Assembly: GCA_038533575.1 (NCBI GenBank)
Contig: JBCAYL010000002.1
Location: forward strand, 248,001-312,000
Origin: Pseudomonadota bacterium
GTDB taxonomy: Bacteria; Pseudomonadota; Alphaproteobacteria; Rhodobacterales; Rhodobacteraceae
Length of the DNA: 64,000 nucleotides
Reading direction: 5' to 3'
Of this stretch, positions 41,402-50,856 are shown piece after piece; the first letter of the stretch is position 1; every line of letters begins with the position of its first letter. The notes under the pieces were generated by a model. That model had not been told where the DNA came from and searched no databases. It saw nothing but the letters and a program-made list of their open reading frames with translations. Position numbers and translations under genes: made by a program.

Positions 41402-43135
41402 ATGCTCAAGAAGACCTTCGACAAGAAAGATCTGCCCTCCCGTCACGTGACCGAAGGGCCTGCCCGGGCACCGCACCGTTCTTATCTCTATGCGATGGGG
41501 CTGTCGGATGAGGAAATCCATCAGCCGCTGATCGGGGTGGCGACTTGCTGGAATGAGGCCGCGCCCTGCAACATCGCCCTCAACCGCCAGGCGCAGGCTG
41601 TCAAGCTCGGCGTGAAAAAGGCCTACGGGACCCCGCGCGAATTCACGACCATCACTGTCACCGATGGCATCGCCATGGGCCATGAGGGAATGAAATCCTC
41701 GCTCGCGTCCCGCGAGGCCATCGCCGACACGGTGGAGCTGACCATGCGCGGGCATTGCTACGATGCGATCGTGGGCCTCGCGGGCTGCGACAAGTCACTG
41801 CCGGGGATGATGATGGCGATGGTGCGCCTCAACGTGCCCAGTGTCTTCATCTATGGCGGCTCGATCCTGCCGGGCCGCCTCAACGGGCAGGACGTGACCG
41901 TCCAGGACGTCTTCGAGGCCGTGGGTCAGCATCAAGCGGGCAATTATTCCGATGAAGAGCTCGCCGTGCTCGAGCGCGTGGCTTGCCCGACCTCGGGCGC
42001 CTGCGGCGGGCAGTTCACCGCCAACACCATGGCCTGCGTGTCCGAGGCCATCGGGCTGGCGCTGCTCAACTCCGCGGGCGCACCTGCCGCCTACGAGAGC
42101 CGGGATGCCTATTCCGTGGCCTCCGGCGAGGCCGTCATGGAGCTTCTGGCGAAAAACATCCGCGCGCGGGACGTCGTGACGCGCAAATCGCTTGAGAACG
42201 CGGCGCGCGTCGTGGCTTGCACGGGCGGCTCCACGAATGCGGGGCTGCACCTGCCGGCCATCGCCCACGAGGCGGGGATCGAATTCCTCCTCGAGGACGT
42301 GACCGACATCTTCCGGGATACGCCCTACTTCGTCGATCTGAAGCCGGGCGGGCAATACGTGGCCAAGGACATGTACGAGGTGGGTGGCGTGCCCGTGGTC
42401 ATGAAGGAGCTGCGCAAGCAGGGCCTCATCCACGAGGATTGCATGACCGCGACGGGCCGCACCATCGGCGAGGAGCTCGACGTGGTGGAGCGGGAGGCCG
42501 ATGGCCGCGTGATCTATCCCATCGAGAAACCGATCACGCCCACGGGCGGGGTCGTGGGCCTGAAGGGCAATCTCGCGCCCGAGGGCGCCATCGTCAAAGT
42601 GGCGGGCATCGCTCCCGAAAACCAGGTCTTCACCGGGCCCGCGCGCGTCTTCGAGTGCGAGGAGGATGCCTTCGCCGCCGTGAAGGCCCGCGAATACAAG
42701 GAAGGCGAAGTGCTCGTGATCCGCAACGAAGGGCCCTCCGGCGGCCCGGGCATGCGCGAGATGCTCGCCACCACGGCCGCGCTCAGCGGTCAGGGCATGG
42801 GCAAAAAGGTGGCGCTCATCACCGATGGGCGTTTCTCTGGGGCAACACGTGGCTTCTGCGTCGGCCATGTTGGGCCGGAAGCGGCCCATGGGGGGCCAAT
42901 TGCCTTGCTCAAAGACGGCGATGAGATCACCATAGACGCCATCAAAGGGGTAATCGCGGTAGCGCTCACGGAAGATGAGCTCGCCGAGAGGAAGCAGTCG
43001 TGGACCGGGGCGAAGCCCACGATCTACGCATCAGGGGCATTGTGGAAATATGCGCAACTCGTGGGCGAGACCTATCGCGGGGCTGTCACGCATCCGGGCG
43101 GGGCTGAGGAAAAGCACCAGTACGGCGAGCTTTAG
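41402..43135 (+). CDS. ilvD: Dihydroxy-acid dehydratase
   Basis: The 577-residue iron-sulfur enzyme makes 2-oxo acids in valine, leucine and isoleucine biosynthesis. The cluster cysteines are in NEAAPCN (C56), GLAGCDKS (C129) and [14 protein letters not shown]. The magnesium region [11 protein letters not shown] and the C-terminal [14 protein letters not shown] and [15 protein letters not shown] motifs are intact. Start ATG 41402. A lipoprotein gene overlaps its 3' end. Confidence 0.97.
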   Translation: MLKKTFDKKDLPSRHVTEGPARAPHRSYLYAMGLSDEEIHQPLIGVATCWNEAAPCNIALNRQAQAVKLGVKKAYGTPREFTTITVTDGIAMGHEGMKSSLASREAIADTVELTMRGHCYDAIVGLAGCDKSLPGMMMAMVRLNVPSVFIYGGSILPGRLNGQDVTVQDVFEAVGQHQAGNYSDEELAVLERVACPTSGACGGQFTANTMACVSEAIGLALLNSAGAPAAYESRDAYSVASGEAVMELLAKNIRARDVVTRKSLENAARVVACTGGSTNAGLHLPAIAHEAGIEFLLEDVTDIFRDTPYFVDLKPGGQYVAKDMYEVGGVPVVMKELRKQGLIHEDCMTATGRTIGEELDVVEREADGRVIYPIEKPITPTGGVVGLKGNLAPEGAIVKVAGIAPENQVFTGPARVFECEEDAFAAVKAREYKEGEVLVIRNEGPSGGPGMREMLATTAALSGQGMGKKVALITDGRFSGATRGFCVGHVGPEAAHGGPIALLKDGDEITIDAIKGVIAVALTEDELAERKQSWTGAKPTIYASGALWKYAQLVGETYRGAVTHPGGAEEKHQYGEL

Positions 43136-43850
43136 GCGCGGCGCCTTGGCGGCGGTCACCGCCGCCGCGCTCGCGGGCTGCGACGGGCTGCCTGCGTTTT
43201 CCTTCGCGCCCCTCGGGCAGGAACGCGCGACGCTCGCCACGCAGGAAGTGCGTCTGAGCGACGGCATCGCCGTGCGGGCGCCCTTCGGAAAGTGCATCGA
43301 TCTTGCCCGCACCGAGGAGATGCCGGGCATCGCCACGCTCGTCATGGCCAATTGCTCGAACCTCGGCGGTCGCGCCACGGCGGGTGCCCGCGAGGCGGCG
43401 CTCATGCTCGTGACGGTCACCGATGCCGGGCACGGTGATCTCGACGCGCTGGCGCGGACCATCTCCGAGACACCGGCCGTCCTGGCGCGCTCGGGCGCGG
43501 CCGAGGACGTGGACCTGCTCAGCGTGAAGACCTCCCGGCGCGCGATCTATGCAAATCTCGTCGACCGGAGCGCCGGGGGCCCCGAGGGCCTCAGCCAACG
43601 GCACTGGAAGGCCGCGCTCAACGTGGCGGGCCACGGCGTCGTCATCTCCGTCTTCGGCCCCGAGGGCGGGACGCTTCCTGAGCGCGGCGGCGAGCGGCTG
43701 GCGCGGGACGCGGCGCAGTCGATCCTCGACGCCAATTCCGTCAGAGCCTTGCCCGCCGTGCCGCCGCTTCCCCCATCCGCTGTTGAAACGACGCGGCAAA
43801 GCATTGATGCTTCGCCCAGCGTGTTCGACCGGCTTTTCGGCAATCGCTGA
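43050..43850 (+). CDS. Hypothetical lipoprotein overlapping ilvD
   Basis: The frame overlaps the end of ilvD by 86 bases if started at ATG 43050; CTG 43104 would give a shorter leader ([12 protein letters not shown] then [14 protein letters not shown]). Either way a lipobox (LAGC) follows a positively charged n-region. The ~210-residue mature protein has no family I recognise; [21 protein letters not shown] and a C-terminal [12 protein letters not shown] are notable. The start is uncertain. It probably shares the ilvD transcript. Confidence 0.7.
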   Translation: MRNSWARPIAGLSRIRAGLRKSTSTASFRRGALAAVTAAALAGCDGLPAFSFAPLGQERATLATQEVRLSDGIAVRAPFGKCIDLARTEEMPGIATLVMANCSNLGGRATAGAREAALMLVTVTDAGHGDLDALARTISETPAVLARSGAAEDVDLLSVKTSRRAIYANLVDRSAGGPEGLSQRHWKAALNVAGHGVVISVFGPEGGTLPERGGERLARDAAQSILDANSVRALPAVPPLPPSAVETTRQSIDASPSVFDRLFGNR

Positions 43851-43900
43851 GGGCAGGGGCGCGGGCACCGGAGACGAAGCGTGACCAAAGGGCAAGAGCG

Positions 43901-44653
43901 GTGATCCAGTACCTGCTGAAGCGTGGGTCCCAACAGTTCTGGGCCGGGGTGGCACGCCGGTCGCGCGCGATGCCGCTCTCGGCCCTGCGCGCCACCGCGA
44001 CACGGGCACGCGACGTGCGCCACCATCTCAACGAGATCATCGCCACGGCTGAAAGCCGCCTCGCGCTTCCGGCGATCGGCGCCATGACCTTCATGAAACC
44101 GCGATCCGCCGACTGGGCCTGGCGCCCGGCGCTCTGGCGCGTGCCGCTGCCCGAGGTGGGGCGTGTGGCCGTGGAGAGCCAGACACCGCTCGGGCGGGAG
44201 GCCAACATCTTTCACGATTGCCGAGAATCGGAGCTCACGCTCCGGCAGCTGCGCAATACCCGTGAGGCTGATCTCGCGCCCTTCGGCGTCCGCATGGATG
44301 TCTTTCGCTTCGACGGCTCGTTCCTGTCGCTCGCGCTCGACCTGCCCGAGGACGCCGTCGAAGGGATCTCCAAGCGTCACCTCTTTCGCATGAACACGAT
44401 CGTGGAGACCGAGCGCCCGATCGAGATCTTTGCCCGCCTCAATCTGCGCCACGGGCCGAACACGGAGCAGATCGTCCGCGAATTGCCGCTGGCGCAGGAA
44501 GACGTGTGGGTGGAGTTCGATCTCGCCTACAGCCAGATCAACGAGAAACGCGTGTCCAAGATCTGGGTCGATCTGATCTTCGAGGGGCCGGAAATGAATC
44601 AGGTCACCATCCGCGATGTCACCATGTCCCGCGCGCCGCGGGCGGAATTGTGA
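43901..44653 (+). CDS. DUF6478 family protein
   Basis: The product is 250 residues from GTG 43901. No signal peptide or membrane span is evident. Conserved-looking stretches are DWAWRPALWRVPLPEVGR, FHDCRESELTLRQLRNT, RMDVFRFDGSFLSLALDLP and VWVEFDLAYSQINEKRVSKIW; the second half is beta-rich. The pattern matches an uncharacterised family common in Rhodobacteraceae. The next gene starts 10 bases later and is likely its partner. Confidence 0.75.
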   Translation: MIQYLLKRGSQQFWAGVARRSRAMPLSALRATATRARDVRHHLNEIIATAESRLALPAIGAMTFMKPRSADWAWRPALWRVPLPEVGRVAVESQTPLGREANIFHDCRESELTLRQLRNTREADLAPFGVRMDVFRFDGSFLSLALDLPEDAVEGISKRHLFRMNTIVETERPIEIFARLNLRHGPNTEQIVRELPLAQEDVWVEFDLAYSQINEKRVSKIWVDLIFEGPEMNQVTIRDVTMSRAPRAEL

Positions 44654-44663
44654 GGCGAGCGCC

Positions 44664-45032
44664 ATGACGGATACCAGCCAACTCACCGAGACCCGCATGC
44701 GCGAAGGCGTCTGGGAAGGTATCCTTGCCCAGCCCGCGAAGCCCGACGTGCGCGTGACCCACCGCGAGGCGGAATTGCACGATGTCACCGTCACACCCGA
44801 GGGGGAGGGTCTCTGGCGCGTCCGCGTGGGCGTCCCCGTTGATACCCTCTCGGACGGGGTGCAGACCTACCTCATCGCGGACACGGAGACGGACGCCAAG
44901 CTGGCAAGCTTTTCCATCGCCGCTGGAGACGTGCTCAGCGAAGACCTGCGCGCGGAGGTCGATCTGCTCCGGTCCGAGCTCGACATGCTCAAGCGGGCGT
45001 TTCGTCGGCATTGTGTCGAAACGGAGGCCTGA
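44664..45032 (+). CDS. Conserved hypothetical protein next to DUF6478
   Basis: The product is 122 residues from ATG 44664 (GAGGCGAG upstream). It is beta-rich in the middle (ELHDVTVTPEGEGLWRVRVGVP) and ends in a short coiled coil (EDLRAEVDLLRSELDMLKRAF). This layout suggests a small binding protein that oligomerises. No family function is known to me. Its tight spacing after the DUF6478 gene implies the two act together. Confidence 0.75.
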   Translation: MTDTSQLTETRMREGVWEGILAQPAKPDVRVTHREAELHDVTVTPEGEGLWRVRVGVPVDTLSDGVQTYLIADTETDAKLASFSIAAGDVLSEDLRAEVDLLRSELDMLKRAFRRHCVETEA

Positions 45033-45075
45033 GACCCGGTTTCGGTCACACTGTTTCCGTGGCGTCACCCCAGCA

Positions 45076-45097
45076 GACTCGCGGATTTTCGCGAGTC
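45076..45097 (+). promoter_or_regulatory. Hairpin after the DUF6478 unit
   Basis: GACTCGCG / CGCGAGTC form a perfect 8-bp stem around GATTTT. It lies 43 bases past the stop and 124 bases before the LysR start. No T-run follows, so it could be a weak terminator or an operator. Confidence 0.4.
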
Positions 45098-45220
45098 CGG
45101 GCGCGTTTCCGGGTTTTACACAGCCCTTAGAATAAACGCGGTATTGTCCTCTCGGTGCCCATAAGGTGCCCCGTTCAGCCTCGATAGATGTTTGTGGGGC
45201 GAGTGACACGAGGACGTAGT

Positions 45221-46126
45221 ATGGATCGGCTGACGGAAATGGAGGCCTTCGCCACGGTAGTGGACCAGGGAGGCTTCACGGATGCTGCACGGAAAATGGG
45301 CATCTCCAAATCGGCTGTGTCAAAGCATGTCTCGTCGCTCGAGGCGCGGTTGGGCGCACGTCTCCTTAACCGGACGACGCGCCGGGTATCTCCGACGGAG
45401 ATCGGGCTGGCCTACTATGACCGGGCGCGTCGCGTCCTGAACGATGCAGGCGAGGCCGATGCGCTCGTCACTTCCATGCAATCGGCGCCGTCTGGCCTCT
45501 TGCGGATCTCCGTGGCGACCGATTTCGGGGTCAATCACCTCAGCCCCGTCTTGGGCAATTTCCTTCAGGAATTCCCAGACATCACCGTGAACATGGTGCT
45601 CAACAATCGCTACGTGGAGCTCATCTCCGAGGGCTTCGACATGGCCGTGCGGATGGGCGACCTGGAGGATTCGACCCTCCGCGCCCGCAAGCTCACGGAG
45701 ACGACGAAGCGGATGATTGCCGCGCCGTCCTATTTCGAGAAATACGGGCGGCCACAGAAGATCGACGATCTCAACGAACATAAGCTCCTGCACTACTCGA
45801 ACGCCGCCGGTGGCTCCGTCTGGAAGCTCACCGCGCCGTCGGGTGAGAAGCGGCAGGTGCGCACGGCGGGCTGGCTGACCGTGAATGACGGCCAGTCCCT
45901 CCTCAATGCCGCCATCAGCGGCCTCGGCATCGCATACTTGCCGAGCTTCCTCTTCGCGGATGCGCTGGAAAAGGGCCTCGTGCTCGATGCGATCCCCGAT
46001 CTGCCCGACGAGCGTCAGGGCATCTACGCCGTTTACCCGCCGGGCCGCTTCACGCAGCCCAAGGTACGCGCCTTCATCGATTTCCTCGTGCATGAATTTG
46101 CCGAGAAGGGACCCGACGCCTGGTAG
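45221..46126 (+). CDS. LysR family transcriptional regulator
   Basis: The product is 301 residues from ATG 45221 with GAGG upstream; a frame start at 45188 is less likely. The N-terminal winged helix is classical (EMEAFATVVDQGGFTDAARK, ISKSAVSKHVSSLEARLGARLL). The effector domain is of the CrgA/DmlR-like type (GLLRISVATDFGVNHL, LISEGFDMAVRMG, GWLTVNDGQSLLNAAISGLG). The target is unknown; no divergent gene adjoins it. A hairpin spans its stop codon. Confidence 0.93.
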   Translation: MDRLTEMEAFATVVDQGGFTDAARKMGISKSAVSKHVSSLEARLGARLLNRTTRRVSPTEIGLAYYDRARRVLNDAGEADALVTSMQSAPSGLLRISVATDFGVNHLSPVLGNFLQEFPDITVNMVLNNRYVELISEGFDMAVRMGDLEDSTLRARKLTETTKRMIAAPSYFEKYGRPQKIDDLNEHKLLHYSNAAGGSVWKLTAPSGEKRQVRTAGWLTVNDGQSLLNAAISGLGIAYLPSFLFADALEKGLVLDAIPDLPDERQGIYAVYPPGRFTQPKVRAFIDFLVHEFAEKGPDAW

Positions 46127-46140
46127 TACGGCGTCGGTTT
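46113..46140 (+). terminator. Hairpin terminator spanning the lysR-type gene stop codon
   Basis: CCGACGCC / GGCGTCGG form a perfect 8-bp stem whose 9-base loop contains the TAG stop; only TTT follows. It sits between convergent genes. Strength is uncertain because the T-run is short. Confidence 0.5.
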
Positions 46141-46206
46141 ACGCTCAGTCGCATCGGAGGGGGTGTGTATGTGTGTCCCGGTGCTGAGTACTTCGGAGCG
46201 GCTGGT

Positions 46207-47142
46207 TTAAGGGCGGGTCGAGGTGACGATCGCTTCGACCCGTCTGTTCAGTTCGCGTCCTTCCGGGGTCAGGTTGCTGGCGCGTGGCGCCAGGTAGCCC
46301 ATCCCCTCCGCCTGCACCTGCGCGGGGTTCACACCGTATCGCGCGATGAGCGCCCGCCGTGCCGAGGCCGCGCGCTGGCGTGAAATGTCGACATTGATGT
46401 CGAGATCGCCGGAGCTGTCCGTGTGGCCCACGAGCGCGATCTCGATCTGTGGGTTCTCAGACAGGTATTCGGCCAGCGCGGTCAGCGAAGGATAGGTGCC
46501 CTCGGGCAGGTTCGTCGTACCGCTCCCGAAGAGGAGATCTTCCAGCACCACGTGCCCCTCGGTATCGAGCGCGGTGGCGAGATCCCCGGCGGCCGCGGGC
46601 CCGGGCGGTGCCGCAGGTGTCGATGGGGCAACGGCGGTCGTCTCGACCGACGGGGGCGCGGAGCCCAAGGGCAAGATGCGCGTGATATGGAGGTAGCCGT
46701 CGCTCTGGCTCCGGCTCGCCACGATGCTGACATGGGTGCCCGCGTCCGGCGTGCGGGCAGACAGGACCTGGAAATCGCCGAGATCCACGAACATGTGCGG
46801 CGGTGGAATGAGCTCGAGACCGAAGCGGAAGTCGAACCCGCCGCAGCTTTCGGTCTCGCAGCTCAGCAGGGTCTGGTAGCCCTCGGCCTCGAGGCGGGCC
46901 GCCAGAGGCGCGAGGAGCGCTGCCGGTGTCGGCTTTTCCGCGACCCGGTAGGCCTGAATCGAGATCATGCCCTGCGCCAGCGTTTTCGGAACCTCCCCGT
47001 CCCGCGCGATGCCCGTGGGCACGCCGCGCGCGCCTTCGGGGACGGAGACTTCCCGGGTGAGCTCGGCCCCGTCGGGCAGGGGCAGCGTGAGCGCCGCCAC
47101 GGGCCCTGCGAGAAGCGAGAGGAGCGCGGCGCGGAGGATCAT
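46207..47142 (-). CDS. OmpA family protein
   Basis: The 311-residue exported protein has a signal peptide (ILRAALLSLLAGPVAAL). The N-terminal ~170 residues form a domain I do not recognise; the paired cysteines in LLSCETESCGGF probably form a disulfide. A Pro/Ala linker follows. The C-terminal OmpA peptidoglycan-binding domain (~195-308) has VLEDLLFGSGTTNLPEG, IALVGHTDSSGD and LSRQRAASA-like RQRAASARRALIARYGV. It likely anchors the envelope to murein. It overlaps the preceding AhpD-like gene by 4 bases. Confidence 0.88.
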   Translation of the reverse strand: MILRAALLSLLAGPVAALTLPLPDGAELTREVSVPEGARGVPTGIARDGEVPKTLAQGMISIQAYRVAEKPTPAALLAPLAARLEAEGYQTLLSCETESCGGFDFRFGLELIPPPHMFVDLGDFQVLSARTPDAGTHVSIVASRSQSDGYLHITRILPLGSAPPSVETTAVAPSTPAAPPGPAAAGDLATALDTEGHVVLEDLLFGSGTTNLPEGTYPSLTALAEYLSENPQIEIALVGHTDSSGDLDINVDISRQRAASARRALIARYGVNPAQVQAEGMGYLAPRASNLTPEGRELNRRVEAIVTSTRP

Positions 47143-47708
47143 CGGCTGCGGGCGTGGTACTCTGGATTGGGCTGCATGTCCGTGCCCGTGGCCACGCGGT
47201 TCGTCATGTTGAAGAACCCGGTGACGTTAGCGATGTCCCAGATGTCCCGATCGCTCCAGCCTGCCTCGCGGAGCGTTTGCCGGTCCGCCTCCTCGATCGT
47301 ATGGGGCGTCTCGGTGAGCTGCACCGCGAAATCAAGCATCGCGCGTTCCGCGGGGCTCACGCGAGCCGCGCGATAGTTCATCACGAGGTGCTCGCCGAGG
47401 ACCGGATCGCCCGAGAGCTCCCGCACGGCCTGGCCATGGGCCGTGAGGCAGTAGACGCAGCGATTGCACGCGCTCACGACCACGGCGATCATCTCCCGCT
47501 GCAGCTTCGTGAGGCCGCTCTCGGCGAGCATCAGGTCATTGTAGAGCGCGGTGAACGCGTTGAGCTTTTCGATGTCGAAGGCATGGGCCTTGAGCACGTT
47601 TGGGACGAGGCCGAGCTTCTCCTCGCAGATATCGAAGTATTTCTGTGTGTCCGGTGGCAGCGGGTCCACCGGCGCGAGATCGAGCGCTGTTACCTTTTCA
47701 GCCATCAT
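47139..47708 (-). CDS. Peroxidase-related (AhpD/carboxymuconolactone decarboxylase-like) protein
   Basis: The 189-residue protein belongs to the AhpD-like fold. The redox pair is CVYC in CNRCVYCLTAHGQAV, with the downstream histidine. Other family marks are KLGLVPNVLKAHAFD and WSDRDIWDIANVTGFFNMTN. It may reduce peroxides or react with alkyl radicals; no substrate is established. ATG at 47708 or 47705 overlaps the GNAT gene stop. It lies mid-operon. Confidence 0.88.
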   Translation of the reverse strand: MMAEKVTALDLAPVDPLPPDTQKYFDICEEKLGLVPNVLKAHAFDIEKLNAFTALYNDLMLAESGLTKLQREMIAVVVSACNRCVYCLTAHGQAVRELSGDPVLGEHLVMNYRAARVSPAERAMLDFAVQLTETPHTIEEADRQTLREAGWSDRDIWDIANVTGFFNMTNRVATGTDMQPNPEYHARSR

Positions 47709-48450
47709 GCCCCTCCCGTCGCCCCGTCTCTGGCAATGTGCGGTAGTGGTACTCTCCCACGGGTGCCATGCCGAGGGAAGCGTAGAGCGCGCGTGCCGTT
47801 GCGTTGCCTGCGCCCACGGCGAGCGTGATCCACGTGGCGCCTTGCCGGGCAGCCCAGATCGCCGCCTGCGCCATCATCTGGGCCCCGAGACCTTTCCTGC
47901 GGTGTTGGGGAAGCGTTCCCACGGCATGGACCATGGCCACCCCGCCATGGGCGCCGACATAGGCCGCGCCGCCCGGTGCGTTGTCGACCCGTCCGAGGAT
48001 CGCGGTCTTGGCGCAGGTCGCGCGGGCCATGACCTCCTGGCGGGCGTGGGAGGTGCCGGTCGCGGCCCAGATATCCGCCATGATCGCGAGCGGCTCCCAG
48101 ATCTCGAAGGTCGCGGTCCGCGGCGGCGTCCGCGCCGCGAGGACCTCCACCGGTGCGCCGTAATAGACCGAATGGTCGTGATCCGCGTAGCCCAGGGCGG
48201 CGAGCTGCGCGCCGAATTCCGCCTGATCAGACGGCACCCAGAACATGGCGGGCTGGCCCCAGCCGCGCATCGTCTCTGCTGCATCCGCGATCTCCGCGTC
48301 CGAGACCGGACGGTTGCGCGTGGCGGCCCGGGACCGGCGGCTGTCATCGGCAGAGCGGCGGAGCGCGAAGGCTGGTGTGGCGGTGACGGCCTCCCCGGGC
48401 CAGGTGGCCCAGACGGCGGCGGCGATCTCCGGCAGGCTGGGCGGCGTCAT
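47698..48450 (-). CDS. GNAT family N-acetyltransferase
   Basis: The 250-residue protein has a C-terminal acetyl-CoA-binding core (~165-235): VAMVHAVGTLPQHRRKGLGAQ with the QxxGxG-type loop, then ITLAVGAGNATARALYASLG. The N-terminal half is a divergent domain, perhaps an inactive GNAT repeat. The substrate is unknown. It overlaps the CinA-like gene before it (4 bases) and the AhpD-like gene after it. Confidence 0.82.
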   Translation of the reverse strand: MTPPSLPEIAAAVWATWPGEAVTATPAFALRRSADDSRRSRAATRNRPVSDAEIADAAETMRGWGQPAMFWVPSDQAEFGAQLAALGYADHDHSVYYGAPVEVLAARTPPRTATFEIWEPLAIMADIWAATGTSHARQEVMARATCAKTAILGRVDNAPGGAAYVGAHGGVAMVHAVGTLPQHRRKGLGAQMMAQAAIWAARQGATWITLAVGAGNATARALYASLGMAPVGEYHYRTLPETGRREGHDG

Positions 48451-49169
48451 AGCCCGAACTTGGTGGTGAGCGCGTCCCGTGCCGCTTGAAGACGCGCGGC
48501 GTCAACATGGCGAAGCACGACATTGGCGCCGAAGCGGCCGTTCTCCTGGAACGGATAGGAGCCGATGGAAATATCCGGGAAGGCCACCGCCACCTCGCCG
48601 AGCGGGCCCGCGATATCGCCCTCTCCGCGGTCGATGCGCACCGAGAGCGAGCGCAGGGGCGCGCCGCCGCCAAGCGTCGCAAGGACACTCGCGACCATGG
48701 CCTGAAAGACGCTGGGCACCCCGGCCATGACATGGACGTTCCCCAGCGTGAAGCCCGGCGCGACGGAGACGGGATTGTCGATGAGCGTGGCACTGTCGGG
48801 GATGCGGGCCATGCGCTTGCGCGCGTCGTTGTAGTCGCGCCCATTCGCGGCGTAGTAGTCCGACAGGAGCTTGTCTGCGTCCGCGCGTACGCCAATCCCG
48901 TCTCCGAAGGCGGCGGCGATGCAGTCGGCGGTGATATCGTCATGCGTGGGGCCGATGCCGCCGGAAGTGAACACGTGGTCGTAGCCTCCGCGCAGCGCGT
49001 TCACAGCCGCCACAATTGCCTCCCGATCATCGGAGACCACGCGCACTTCCTTCAGATCGATGCCCTTCTCCGTGAGTTGCCCGGCGAGGTGATGCATGTT
49101 GGCGTCGCGCGTGCGGCCGGACAGGATTTCGTCCCCGATGACGAGCATGGCCGCGGTGGGATTGGGCAT
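48447..49169 (-). CDS. CinA-like molybdopterin-binding domain protein
   Basis: The 240-residue protein matches the MoCF/CinA N-terminal domain: AMLVIGDEILSGRTRDANM, FTSGGIGPTHDDITADCIAAAF and MAGVPSVFQAMV. It lacks the C-terminal nicotinamide-deamidase domain of full CinA, as do many alphaproteobacterial homologues. The domain may bind pterin- or pyridine-nucleotide-like ligands; function unproven. It is first of a four-gene unit (CinA-like, GNAT, AhpD-like, OmpA). Confidence 0.9.
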   Translation of the reverse strand: MPNPTAAMLVIGDEILSGRTRDANMHHLAGQLTEKGIDLKEVRVVSDDREAIVAAVNALRGGYDHVFTSGGIGPTHDDITADCIAAAFGDGIGVRADADKLLSDYYAANGRDYNDARKRMARIPDSATLIDNPVSVAPGFTLGNVHVMAGVPSVFQAMVASVLATLGGGAPLRSLSVRIDRGEGDIAGPLGEVAVAFPDISIGSYPFQENGRFGANVVLRHVDAARLQAARDALTTKFGL

Positions 49170-49255
49170 TGATGTCTCCTTCGGGGACCACGAATTCTTG
49201 CAAAAACTCGTGGCGCTCTCTGTCCTCGGTTGCGCGGAAGTAATACGCCCGGCCC

Positions 49256-49963
49256 ATGCGGTTTCAAACCCCCCTCCTCCCCGGTCGCCTCATCCGCCGA
49301 TACAATCGCTTCCTCGCCGATGTGACGCTCGATGACGGGCGGGAGGTCAAGGCCCACTGCCCCAATCCGGGCTCGATGATGGGGCTGAAGGTGCCCGGTC
49401 TCCGCGTCTGGCTCGAGCCCAATGACGACCCCAAGAAGAAGCTCGACTTCGCCTGGCGCGTGGCGGAGCTGCCCGGCGGCGTCATGGTGGGCATCGACAC
49501 CGCCACGCCCAACCGCGTCGCCAAGGAAGCGCTCCGGGCAGGCCGCATCGCCGAGCTCGCGGACTACACCCATGTGCGCCCCGAAGTGGCCTATGGCACG
49601 CGGAGCCGGGTCGATTTCCTCCTCATTGAGCCGGGCCTTCCCGACGCCTTCGTGGAGATCAAGAACGTCCACCTCCTGCGCGAGGACGACTGGGCAGAAT
49701 TCCCCGATTGCGTCACCGAGCGGGGCACCAAGCACCTGCGTGAACTCATGGCGGTGAAAGCCTCCGGCGCACGGGCCGTCATGCTCTACGTGATCCAGCA
49801 CGAAGGTTGCGCGCGTTTTCGCGTGGCTCCCGACCTCGATCCGGCCTACGCGGCGGCTTTCGCCGAGGCCGCGGCCGCGGGGGTGGAGATGCTGGCCTAT
49901 CGCTGCACGGTCTCCGTCGAGGAGATCCGGCTCGATCACGCGATCCCCGTGGCGCTCCCCTGA
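49256..49963 (+). CDS. sfsA: DNA/RNA nuclease SfsA
   Basis: The 235-residue protein has the SfsA pattern: PLLPGRLIRRYNRFLADV, VKAHCPNPGSMMGL and YGTRSRVDFLLIE, with the nuclease-like acidic/lysine site in FVEIKNVHLL and FPDCVTERGTKHLREL. SfsA was named for sugar fermentation stimulation and its PD-(D/E)XK-like domain suggests nucleic-acid cleavage. It is divergent from the CinA-like gene. Methionine aminopeptidase follows 77 bases later. Confidence 0.95.
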   Translation: MRFQTPLLPGRLIRRYNRFLADVTLDDGREVKAHCPNPGSMMGLKVPGLRVWLEPNDDPKKKLDFAWRVAELPGGVMVGIDTATPNRVAKEALRAGRIAELADYTHVRPEVAYGTRSRVDFLLIEPGLPDAFVEIKNVHLLREDDWAEFPDCVTERGTKHLRELMAVKASGARAVMLYVIQHEGCARFRVAPDLDPAYAAAFAEAAAAGVEMLAYRCTVSVEEIRLDHAIPVALP

Positions 49964-50040
49964 ACACGCGCAAGTCCGAGCTCACTGGCGAAACCCCCTC
50001 GGGCGGCGTATATGGTAATCGAACCGCAAGGATTGTTTCC

Positions 50041-50856
50041 ATGGATACCCCGCGTGGACGGATGACGAGAGACGGCATCAGGCTCTATGAGCCCGGCGAT
50101 TTCGCCGGCATGCATGCTGCAGGCCGCGTGGCCGCGCAGATCCTCGACGAGGTCGCGCCGCTCGTGACCGTGGGCCAAACGACCGCCGAGATCGACCGCT
50201 TCATCACCGACCGCGTCGAGGCGCTGGGCGCAAAATCGGCCACGATCGGCTACAAGGGCTATGCCCATGCGAGCTGCATCTCGGTCAACCACGTGGTCTG
50301 CCACGGCATCCCCGGCTCGAAGACGCTGAAGGATGGCGACATCCTCAACATCGACGTCACCGTGATCGTGGACGGCTGGTTCGGCGACACCTCGCGCATG
50401 TACGTGGCTGGCAAGCTGCCGCGGAAGGCCGAGCGGCTCATCGAGGTCACCCATGACGCGCTCTTCAAGGGGATCGAGGCGGTGAAGCCCGGCAACACGT
50501 TCGGCGATATCGGGCATGCCATTCAATCCTATGTCGAGGCCAACCGCATGTCGGTGGTGCGCGATTTCTGCGGGCACGGGCTTGGCCGCGTGTTCCACGC
50601 GCCACCCAATGTGCTGCATTACGGACGCGAGGGCACCGGACCGCGGCTCGAGGAGGGAATGTTCTTCACCATCGAGCCGATGGTCAATTTGGGCCGCCCG
50701 GAGACGAAGGTCCTCGCCGATGACTGGACCGCGGTGACGCGGGACAAGTCGCTCTCCGCGCAGTTCGAGCATTCCGTCGGCGTGACGGCGGATGGCGCCG
50801 ATATCTTCACGCTCTCGCCCAGCGGGCGTTTTCATCCCACCTACGACGCGGCGTGA
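50041..50856 (+). CDS. map: Type I methionine aminopeptidase
   Basis: The product is 271 residues from ATG 50041; upstream frame overlaps sfsA. The enzyme removes the initiator methionine. The metal ligands lie in LNIDVTVIVDGWFGDTS (two Asp), GHGLGRVFHAPP (His), FTIEPMV (Glu) and SAQFEHSVGVT (Glu). The conserved histidine is in INHV-like SVNHVVCHGIPG. The TGA overlaps the GTG of the serine hydrolase gene. Confidence 0.96.
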   Translation: MDTPRGRMTRDGIRLYEPGDFAGMHAAGRVAAQILDEVAPLVTVGQTTAEIDRFITDRVEALGAKSATIGYKGYAHASCISVNHVVCHGIPGSKTLKDGDILNIDVTVIVDGWFGDTSRMYVAGKLPRKAERLIEVTHDALFKGIEAVKPGNTFGDIGHAIQSYVEANRMSVVRDFCGHGLGRVFHAPPNVLHYGREGTGPRLEEGMFFTIEPMVNLGRPETKVLADDWTAVTRDKSLSAQFEHSVGVTADGADIFTLSPSGRFHPTYDAA

